From Acidobacteriota bacterium (GTDB lineage: Bacteria > Acidobacteriota > Blastocatellia > Pyrinomonadales > Pyrinomonadaceae): a stretch of DNA of 21,999 nucleotides. The notes beneath the pieces were generated by a model. The model made no database searches and was not told the DNA's origin. It saw only the letters and a program-made list of their open reading frames with translations. A program made the position numbers and the translations under genes. The DNA is taken from positions 1 to 21,999 of the forward strand of contig JAEWBM010000019.1 of assembly GCA_023391155.1 (NCBI GenBank). The letters run 5' to 3'. The first letter of the stretch is position 1, and every line of letters begins with the position of its first letter. Shown piece after piece: positions 7,951 to 14,281 of the stretch.

Positions 7951-9251
7951 TGAAGGCCCAATTAGAACCAATAAAAGGTTTGCGCGAGCTATCCGAAGAA
8001 CGGACGAAGCTCGTTCACACTTTTGGTGCGCTGGCCGAGCTTGGCCACGAGGTCTCGCACAAACAAAGCTTTCAGGACACGGTCAGGACCTCGATGCATC
8101 TGCTGCTGGGTTCGCTTGCCATAATGCGAGGCGGAGTGGCCCGCTATTCGCCATTCGCACACGAATTTAACATGGTCGCCGCCCGCGGCCTCGGTGAGGA
8201 GTTTCCTCTCTCGCTGTCGTTATGTCCGGAGGATGAGCGGCAGTTCCTTTCGTGCGGGCTTTATCCGATCGAGGCCGAGCACGCCCGGGTTTTGCCGTTC
8301 TTTCAGATCTACGACCGGAGCCTTGAACGCTCAAAGGTCGCACTTGCCGTGCCGCTGGTCCTGAGAGACGAATTACTGGGTGCGGTCTTCCTCGGAGAGA
8401 AGGCGAGCGGCGAACCTTACACTTCCTACGACAAAGAGATCATATGTGCGATGGCACGTCATATCGGCGTCGCGATCGCTCAGCGGAACATGCTGGCGGA
8501 ATTGGAGCGCCGGGCGAACGAGAATCGCAAACTCTATGAGGATCTGCGAATGGCCTATACCGACACGGTGAAGGCATTTGCGGCCGCGATCGACCGAAAG
8601 GACAAATACACGGAAGGCCACAGCGTCAGGGTAGGAAAATATTCGGAGCTGATCGCCGCCGAGCTTGGCTGGAGCGAAGACGAGATCGAGGGGGCAGCCG
8701 TCTCCGGTTATCTTCACGACATCGGAAAGATCACGGTTGAACGCAAATTGATCAACGCACCCTACCGCATAAATGCAAAAGAATCCGTTGAGCTGAGCAA
8801 ACACCCGGGAGCGGGTTACGACATTTTAAGGCCGATACATCATCCGTACGAAGGAGTCCCGCTCGCGGCAAAGTATCATCACGAACGGATCGATGGACGC
8901 GGATATCCCGACGGCCTTTACGACCGCGAGATCCCGTTTATCGCGAAGATCGTGAACCTTGCCGATTCGTTTGATGCGATGACGACTGACCGGCCCTACA
9001 AGCGGCGGCGGCCGGCAGGGGATGTTTTCGAGGACCTGCAGCGAAACTCGGGCAAACAATTCGCACCGGAAGTGGTTCAGGCGTTATTTCGCGGGATCCT
9101 AAAAGAGTTGTATGGCGAATCGGGCGGACGCCCTTTTCGAAAGCTCTTGGGGCGGGAGTACATGGAATCGGAGGGCCTGGCCGTTACCCTAAAAAACGCA
9201 CTGAACGGCTCGGCCGGCGTGGCTCCGATAACTCTGACGTCAGTCGATTGA
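7950..9251 (+). CDS. GAF-HD-GYP cyclic-di-GMP phosphodiesterase
   Basis: The 433-residue soluble protein joins a GAF-like sensor (about 35-180), a coiled-coil linker (about 180-205) and an HD-GYP domain (about 205-390). Metal and substrate residues are all present: H224, H256/D257 in HDIGK, H285, HHERIDGRGYP (310-320) and D339 in LADSFDAM. This is the complete HD-GYP signature, so it should hydrolyse c-di-GMP to pGpG or GMP. The start is GTG 7950, which overlaps the TAG of the STAS gene; no ribosome-binding site is visible, so it probably depends on translational coupling. The last about 45 residues are not assigned. The stop overlaps the convergent mgtC-type gene by 12 bases. Together with the cyclase two genes upstream it forms an opposing pair. 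Confidence 0.9.
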   Translation: MKAQLEPIKGLRELSEERTKLVHTFGALAELGHEVSHKQSFQDTVRTSMHLLLGSLAIMRGGVARYSPFAHEFNMVAARGLGEEFPLSLSLCPEDERQFLSCGLYPIEAEHARVLPFFQIYDRSLERSKVALAVPLVLRDELLGAVFLGEKASGEPYTSYDKEIICAMARHIGVAIAQRNMLAELERRANENRKLYEDLRMAYTDTVKAFAAAIDRKDKYTEGHSVRVGKYSELIAAELGWSEDEIEGAAVSGYLHDIGKITVERKLINAPYRINAKESVELSKHPGAGYDILRPIHHPYEGVPLAAKYHHERIDGRGYPDGLYDREIPFIAKIVNLADSFDAMTTDRPYKRRRPAGDVFEDLQRNSGKQFAPEVVQALFRGILKELYGESGGRPFRKLLGREYMESEGLAVTLKNALNGSAGVAPITLTSVD

Positions 9252-9719
9252 ACTATCACCTTCAGCCGGTTCGGCAGCCTTTCTCTGCGGTTCAACGAGT
9301 TGCAGAATCCTTAGCACCACAAAGACCAGCAGCGTGATCCCCGTCGCCAACAGATACCGATGAAGCCCGACCAGCATCCCTATTCCCGCGGTTGAAAGAA
9401 TACCCGCCGCGGTCGTCAGCCCCTGCACTCCGGAGCCCTGCTTGCGGAATATGATCATTCCCGCGCCGAGAAAGCTTATACCCGTGACCACCGCTTCGAT
9501 CAAACGCCCCGCATCAAAGCGGATATGCTCGCCGAAGCGCAGGAAATCTGCCGCGATTATCTCGCCGAGGGCAATGAACAGAGCGGAAGACATCCCGACC
9601 AGGATATGTGTCCGCAGCCCGGCTGCTTTCTGGGCGCTTTCCCGCTCCCAGCCGAGAATGGCTGAGAGTACCATTGCGACCACAACGCGTAGAAAGATAT
9701 TTAGATCCGCTTCGAACAT
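9240..9719 (-). CDS. MgtC/SapB-family inner-membrane protein
   Basis: The 159-residue protein has about four to five membrane segments and the two diagnostic MgtC motifs: GWERE..K.AGLRTHILVG near residues 23-42 and GISFLGAG.I....G.G.VQGLTTAA near 80-103. MgtC-type proteins are linked to magnesium limitation and to survival in other hosts; the transport role is unsettled. There is no strong ribosome-binding site, so translation may be coupled to the LysR gene that ends 15 bases upstream. The last 12 bases overlap the convergent HD-GYP gene, and no terminator is seen there, so the two transcripts may overlap. The cytoplasmic C-terminal domain of larger MgtC proteins is absent, making this the short form. 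Confidence 0.87.
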   Translation of the reverse strand: MFEADLNIFLRVVVAMVLSAILGWERESAQKAAGLRTHILVGMSSALFIALGEIIAADFLRFGEHIRFDAGRLIEAVVTGISFLGAGMIIFRKQGSGVQGLTTAAGILSTAGIGMLVGLHRYLLATGITLLVFVVLRILQLVEPQRKAAEPAEGDSSID

Positions 9720-9734
9720 CGCAGGTTTGTGAAA

Positions 9735-10628
9735 TTAAGGCCCGGAGCTTTCTTCAAGTATTCCGACGAATTTCTTTGCCGCGAGCGACAAGTCGCGATC
9801 ACTGCGGTAGAGAACACCGATCTGCCTGATCCACTCCTTTTCAGACATCTCCACAACCGCCAATCGGCCGGACCGCTTTTCATCGATCACCGCCGGTTCC
9901 GGGACGATCGCGACGCCGAAGCCCACCTCGACGGCACGTTTTATCGTCTCGATATTGTCGAACTCGGCCGCCTTTTTCACCTCGACGCCTTTAGAGCGCA
10001 GAATGCGGTCGGTCGCTTTGCGGGTCGGCGTGTCGCGTTCGAATAACACGAAGTCCTGGCCGCTCAGCTCTTTAGCCCGCACACGCGGCTTCTTTGCCAA
10101 CGGGTGATCGGGCGGACAGACCAGGACAAGTTTGTTCGGTGGCATCTGCACGATGGTCAGCCCGCGTCGGGGTTCGGGGAAGGCGATGACGCCGAGTTCC
10201 ACGCTTCCGTTTAAGACATCGCGGACCACGCGTGTCGTGCGGGAATACTCGAGGTCGATCTTGGCACTGGGGAATTTCGACATAAATTCGCCCACTTTCG
10301 CCGGCATTTCGTGCAGTCCGACGCTATAAACGGTCGCCACCTTGACGGTTCCGCCGATCTTGCCGACAAGTCCGCGAAGGCTTTCGTTTAGCTGGTCATA
10401 GGCGTCGAGTACGTTCTTTGCCTCGCGATAAAAAACCTCGCCCGCCGCGGTCAGCTTCACCTCGCGGCGGCCGCGGACACGCTCGAGCATTCGCCGCTTG
10501 AACTTATCTTCGAGCGACTTGACCTGCTGACTCACGGCGGACTGGGTAACAAAATTCCGCTCGGCCGCAAGCGAAAAGCTTTGCAGCTCGACGAGGTCGC
10601 AGAACACTTTTAGACTCTCGATATGCAT
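9735..10628 (-). CDS. LysR-type transcriptional regulator
   Basis: The 297-residue protein has a winged helix-turn-helix at residues 2-60 (recognition region SFSLAAERNFVTQSAVSQQV) and a LysR substrate-binding domain from about 90 to 290 with the usual effector-pocket pattern (VATVYSVGLHEMP, LEYSRTTRVVRDVLNGSVELGVIAFP). It is about the normal length of the family. It resembles the CysB/CbbR-like branch, but I do not claim an effector. It lies divergent to sdhC and directly upstream of the mgtC-type gene on the same strand, so it may control its own gene, mgtC and the sdh operon. A T-N11-A palindrome sits 67 bases upstream of its start, as expected for autoregulation. Confidence 0.93.
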   Translation of the reverse strand: MHIESLKVFCDLVELQSFSLAAERNFVTQSAVSQQVKSLEDKFKRRMLERVRGRREVKLTAAGEVFYREAKNVLDAYDQLNESLRGLVGKIGGTVKVATVYSVGLHEMPAKVGEFMSKFPSAKIDLEYSRTTRVVRDVLNGSVELGVIAFPEPRRGLTIVQMPPNKLVLVCPPDHPLAKKPRVRAKELSGQDFVLFERDTPTRKATDRILRSKGVEVKKAAEFDNIETIKRAVEVGFGVAIVPEPAVIDEKRSGRLAVVEMSEKEWIRQIGVLYRSDRDLSLAAKKFVGILEESSGP

Positions 10629-10694
10629 TATGCCCTTATCAGCAACGCTTAAAAATCCTGCTTATCGAATTCATTTTAACTTTTAAAAAAACGG

Positions 10695-10711
10695 ATTACT
10701 ATTAAAGTAAT
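10695..10711. promoter_or_regulatory. LysR-type operator (T-N11-A palindrome)
   Basis: ATTACTATTAAAGTAAT is a perfect palindrome: arms ATTACT and AGTAAT with a 5-base centre. It contains T-N11-A (T10697 to A10709), the classic LysR box. It lies in the 164-base region between the divergent LysR and sdhC genes, about 53 bases before the predicted sdhC start point, a common activator distance. Confidence 0.65.
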
Positions 10712-10720
10712 GCTCAGGAA

Positions 10721-10749
10721 TTGCTCATTTCGCCGAATAGAATTAAAAT
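10721..10749 (+). promoter_or_regulatory. Candidate sdhCAB promoter
   Basis: TTGCTC (10721-10726) and TAAAAT (10744-10749) with a 17-base spacer. The -10 box is good and the -35 box weak (3/6), which fits a promoter that needs an activator. It lies just downstream of the LysR-type operator and 43 bases before the sdhC ATG. Confidence 0.45.
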
Positions 10750-10792
10750 CTCAAGAATTCGACCCCCGGTAAGCTGAACCGACCTTTAACGC

Positions 10793-11521
10793 ATGGCGAT
10801 CAAGTATAGCTGGAATTTTGCTCTCCGAAAGCTGCACCAACTAACGGGCGTGGTGCCGCTCGGCCTGTTTTTCTTCGTCCATATGTTCACGAACTCGAAG
10901 GCGATGAACGGCGAAGAGAGTTTTGAGAAGGCGGTCGCGGACATTCACGGCATCCCGTTTCTGCTGCTGCTAGAGATCTTCGGCATATTTATCCCGCTTT
11001 TGTTTCACTCGATCTATGGCGTGATCATATCGACCGAGGCGAGGCCGAATGTCGGCCCGTACTCATATGCGAGGAACTGGTTCTATGTGATACAGAGGGC
11101 GACCGGGATATTTCTTTTCGTATTCCTGACGTTTCACATTTTGAATCTGCGGTTTGGGCTGATGCCCGGACTCAATATGGTGCCGGTTGCTGGGAATGCA
11201 GATCAAGCCTTTGATATCGTCGCGTCTGAGTTCTCGATCCCGTGGGTGCTCATCGTTTATATCCTGGGCGTTGCAGCAACCGCGTGGCACTTGGCTTACG
11301 GGTTTTGGCTGTTCGCTGTGGATTGGGGCGTCGTCATCGGCGAGCGGGCTCAGAAATACGCGCTTTATGCGTGCATCGCTTTGGCGGCGGGCCTGTTCGC
11401 GGTCGGTACCAATGCGGCGGTCGCATTCATCAGGCCGTGCGGGTTGATGCCGCAGTTTATGTGCGAGGTCTCGGAGGAATACACACCCCGAACAGCCGCG
11501 GAGGTCAGATCGGGTAATTAA
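10793..11521 (+). CDS. sdhC: Succinate dehydrogenase cytochrome b558 subunit
   Basis: The 242-residue membrane anchor of complex II has five predicted membrane helices (about 17-35, 57-80, 97-120, 149-172, 187-212). Histidines that fit the two-haem b558 type occur at H15, H30, H72, H115 and H166, spaced as in the Bacillus-type SdhC, where one subunit holds both haems. It should pass electrons from SdhB to a quinone, probably menaquinone. The ATG at 10793 lacks an obvious ribosome-binding site. A short C-terminal tail of about 30 residues is less conserved. It is the first gene of sdhCAB and starts one base-pair gap before sdhA (stop TAA at 11519-11521, ATG at 11523). Confidence 0.93.
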   Translation: MAIKYSWNFALRKLHQLTGVVPLGLFFFVHMFTNSKAMNGEESFEKAVADIHGIPFLLLLEIFGIFIPLLFHSIYGVIISTEARPNVGPYSYARNWFYVIQRATGIFLFVFLTFHILNLRFGLMPGLNMVPVAGNADQAFDIVASEFSIPWVLIVYILGVAATAWHLAYGFWLFAVDWGVVIGERAQKYALYACIALAAGLFAVGTNAAVAFIRPCGLMPQFMCEVSEEYTPRTAAEVRSGN

Positions 11522-11522
11522 T

Positions 11523-13415
11523 ATGGCAAGCGGAACAAAAATAGCGATCGTCGGCGGCGGGCTCGCCGGGCTTGCGGCGGCGATGAAGATCGCGGAAGCG
11601 GGCCACGAGGTCGATCTGATCTCGGTCGTCCCGGTCAAACGCTCACATTCTGTGTGTGCACAGGGCGGGATAAATGGGGCCGTCAATACCAAAGGTGAGG
11701 GCGACTCGCCGGCAAAACACTTGGACGATACGGTCTACGGCGGGGATTTTCTTGCCAATCAGCCGCCTGTGAAGCGGATGACGGATATGGCCCCCGAGAT
11801 CATCTACCTCTTTGACCGGATGGGCGTTCCGTTCTCGCGAACCAAAGAAGGGCTGCTCGATTTTCGCCGTTTCGGCGGCACACTTCACCATCGCACCGCC
11901 TTTGCGGGAGCCTCGACCGGACAACAGTTGCTCTACGCTCTGGATGAGCAGGTAAGGAAATTTGAGGTTGCCGGAACTGTCAACAAGTACGAGGGCTGGG
12001 AGATGCTCTCGCTCATCCTCGACGGCCAGCAGGTCTGCCGAGGGCTCGTGGCGATGAATCTCCAAACGCTTGAGCTAAAAGCGTTTAAGGCGGATGCCGT
12101 AATAATTGCAACGGGCGGCCCGGGACTGATCTTCGGCAAATCCACCAACTCAATGACCTGTACCGGCAGCGCCGTGTCGGCCTGTTACCAGCAGGGTGCC
12201 CGCTATGCGAATGGCGAATTCATCCAGGTGCACCCGACATCGATCCCCGGCGAAGACAAACTCCGGCTAATGAGCGAATCGGCTCGCGGCGAAGGGGGAC
12301 GTGTTTGGGTCCCGAAAAACGACGGTGACAGCCGCGATCCGAAGGATATACCGGAGGGGGAGCGTTGGTATTTCCTCGAGGAGAAATATCCGGCATACGG
12401 CAACCTGGTCCCGCGCGACATCGCCACCCGTGAGATCTTCCAGGTCTGTATCGACGGACACGGCGTCGGCGGCGAGAATCAGGTCTATCTCGACCTGACC
12501 CACATTCCCGCGGACACGCTTACGCGTAAGCTCGGTGCGATACTCGAGATATACGAAATGTTCGTCGGCGACGATCCGCGTCATGTTCCGATGCGGATCT
12601 TCCCGGGCGTTCATTATTCGATGGGCGGCCTATGGGTCGACTTTGAACAGCGGACAAATATCCCCGGACTATTCGCGGCCGGCGAATGTGATTATTCCAT
12701 CCACGGTGCTAACCGCTTGGGTGCAAACTCTCTGGTTTCATGCGTTTACGGCGGATTTGTCGCGGCACCTTCGGCTCTTGACTATGCCAAGAACGTTGAA
12801 CGCGGTGCGACCGAAACCAACGGAATATACGACGATGAGGTCCGCCGGCAGCAGGAGATCAACGACAGCATCATCAAGAGCGAAGGTAGCGAGAATCAAT
12901 ACAAGCTGCACGACGAGCTGGGTAAGTGGATGACCGACAACGTGACCGTCGTCCGCTATAACGACAAGCTCAAGGCGACCGACGAAAAGATCCTGGAGCT
13001 AAAGGACCGCTTCCTTAATATCTCGATCAACGATTCGAACCTCTGGGCGACACAGGCGATACCGCATGCGCGGCAGCTATGGAACATGCTGGAACTCGCA
13101 CGCGTGATCACGCTCGGAGCCCTGAATCGAGATGAGTCGCGCGGTGCACATTACAAGCCTGAGTTTCCCGATCGCAACGACGAGCAGTGGCTGAAGACCA
13201 CCATTGCAGAATATGCCGCCGAGTCGCCGGTGTTCAGTTATGAGCCCGTCGATGTCTCACTCGTGGTTCCGCGAAAGCGCGACTACACAAAAGGGAAGTC
13301 GGCCAAGCAGGTCCCGGAGCCCGGTGCTGAACAGAAGCCGGAAGGCCGCGAGGAACGTTGGGTGAAGGATGGCGAAAAGATCAAGGAGGGCGAATCGTTC
13401 AAGGATAATAGTTAG
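11523..13415 (+). CDS. sdhA: Succinate dehydrogenase flavoprotein subunit
   Basis: The 630-residue catalytic subunit oxidises succinate to fumarate. It has an N-terminal FAD-binding fold (IAIVGGGLAGLAAA, residues 8-20), the covalent-FAD histidine in HSVCAQGG (H42), and active-site residues H237 (HPTS), H364 (HYSMGG) and R398 (NRLGANSL). Length is within the range of the b558-type enzymes. A charged C-terminal extension (about 585-630, rich in K and E) is longer than in many SdhA proteins. It is one base after sdhC and 17 bases before sdhB. The alternative, a fumarate reductase running in reverse, cannot be excluded from sequence, but the TCA-cycle setting with malate dehydrogenase nearby favours succinate oxidation. 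Confidence 0.95.
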   Translation: MASGTKIAIVGGGLAGLAAAMKIAEAGHEVDLISVVPVKRSHSVCAQGGINGAVNTKGEGDSPAKHLDDTVYGGDFLANQPPVKRMTDMAPEIIYLFDRMGVPFSRTKEGLLDFRRFGGTLHHRTAFAGASTGQQLLYALDEQVRKFEVAGTVNKYEGWEMLSLILDGQQVCRGLVAMNLQTLELKAFKADAVIIATGGPGLIFGKSTNSMTCTGSAVSACYQQGARYANGEFIQVHPTSIPGEDKLRLMSESARGEGGRVWVPKNDGDSRDPKDIPEGERWYFLEEKYPAYGNLVPRDIATREIFQVCIDGHGVGGENQVYLDLTHIPADTLTRKLGAILEIYEMFVGDDPRHVPMRIFPGVHYSMGGLWVDFEQRTNIPGLFAAGECDYSIHGANRLGANSLVSCVYGGFVAAPSALDYAKNVERGATETNGIYDDEVRRQQEINDSIIKSEGSENQYKLHDELGKWMTDNVTVVRYNDKLKATDEKILELKDRFLNISINDSNLWATQAIPHARQLWNMLELARVITLGALNRDESRGAHYKPEFPDRNDEQWLKTTIAEYAAESPVFSYEPVDVSLVVPRKRDYTKGKSAKQVPEPGAEQKPEGREERWVKDGEKIKEGESFKDNS

Positions 13416-13432
13416 CCCGGAACGAGGATCAA

Positions 13433-14233
13433 ATGACCACAAACGGACATATCGAGAAAAAACGGCTCGAGAAGCCGCCTGCAAAATTCAAGTTAAAGGT
13501 CCAGCGGCGTGAAAAACTGGACGCTCCGGTGACGTGGGATACCTTTGAGGTGCCTTACCGACGAAATCTGAACGTCATCTCGGTGCTGATGGAGATCCGC
13601 AAAGATCCGGTCACCATTGAGGGCAAACGGACCACTCCGCCGGTTTGGGACATGAGCTGCCTGGAGCAGGTATGCGGCATTTGTACGATGGTGATCGACG
13701 GCCGAGTACGGCAGTCGTGCTCCGCATTGATAGATGACCTGCTGCTGGAATCGGGAAGCGATACGGTCACGCTGCAGCCGATGTCCAAATTCCCGAACAT
13801 CCGCGACCTCAAGGTGGACCGGACAAAAATGTTCGAACATCTCAAGCAGGTGGAAGCGTGGATCGAACTGGACGGCAGCTATGACCTGGGCCCGGGGCCG
13901 CAGATCTCAAACGATGTTGCGCAGGAGCGATATGCATACTCCCGCTGCATGACTTGCGGCTGTTGTCTCGAGGCCTGTCCGCAGTATGGCGATGACAATT
14001 ATATCGGCCCGCAGGCGATCGCCCAGGCACGGCTGTTCAATATGCACCCCACGGGCAAGATAACGATCGACGAAAGGCTGAACGGACTTATGGGCGACGA
14101 CGGGATCACGAACTGCGGCAATGCACAAAACTGCCTGCAGGTTTGCCCGATGTCTATCCCGTTGACTCGGGCGATCTATGACACCAATCGCGACATAACG
14201 GTTAACGCATTGTTCGGTTGGTTGAAGAAATAA
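13433..14233 (+). CDS. sdhB: Succinate dehydrogenase iron-sulfur subunit
   Basis: The 266-residue electron-transfer subunit links the flavin to the cytochrome. All three clusters can be read: [2Fe-2S] ligands C76, C81, C84 and C96; [4Fe-4S] ligands C172, C175, C178 and C238; [3Fe-4S] ligands C182, C228 and C234 (motifs CMTCGCCLEACP and CGNAQNCLQVCP). A ribosome-binding site (GAGG) lies 6 bases before the ATG. It ends the operon; a hairpin terminator follows within 25 bases. The N-terminal about 20 residues are lysine-rich and not part of the conserved fold. Confidence 0.95.
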   Translation: MTTNGHIEKKRLEKPPAKFKLKVQRREKLDAPVTWDTFEVPYRRNLNVISVLMEIRKDPVTIEGKRTTPPVWDMSCLEQVCGICTMVIDGRVRQSCSALIDDLLLESGSDTVTLQPMSKFPNIRDLKVDRTKMFEHLKQVEAWIELDGSYDLGPGPQISNDVAQERYAYSRCMTCGCCLEACPQYGDDNYIGPQAIAQARLFNMHPTGKITIDERLNGLMGDDGITNCGNAQNCLQVCPMSIPLTRAIYDTNRDITVNALFGWLKK

Positions 14234-14255
14234 AACCGCCGATCAGAGAAATTGA

Positions 14256-14280
14256 AAAGCCGCTTACATTGAGCGGCTTT
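14256..14280. terminator. Bidirectional terminator between sdhB and the EAL gene
   Basis: A perfect 9-bp stem, AAAGCCGCT (14256-14264) and AGCGGCTTT (14272-14280), with a 7-base loop. It is followed on the plus strand by CTTATT and on the minus strand by TTCAATTTC. It lies 22 bases after the sdhB stop and 2 bases after the stop of the convergent gene, so it can end both transcripts. Confidence 0.8.
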
Positions 14281-14281
14281 C

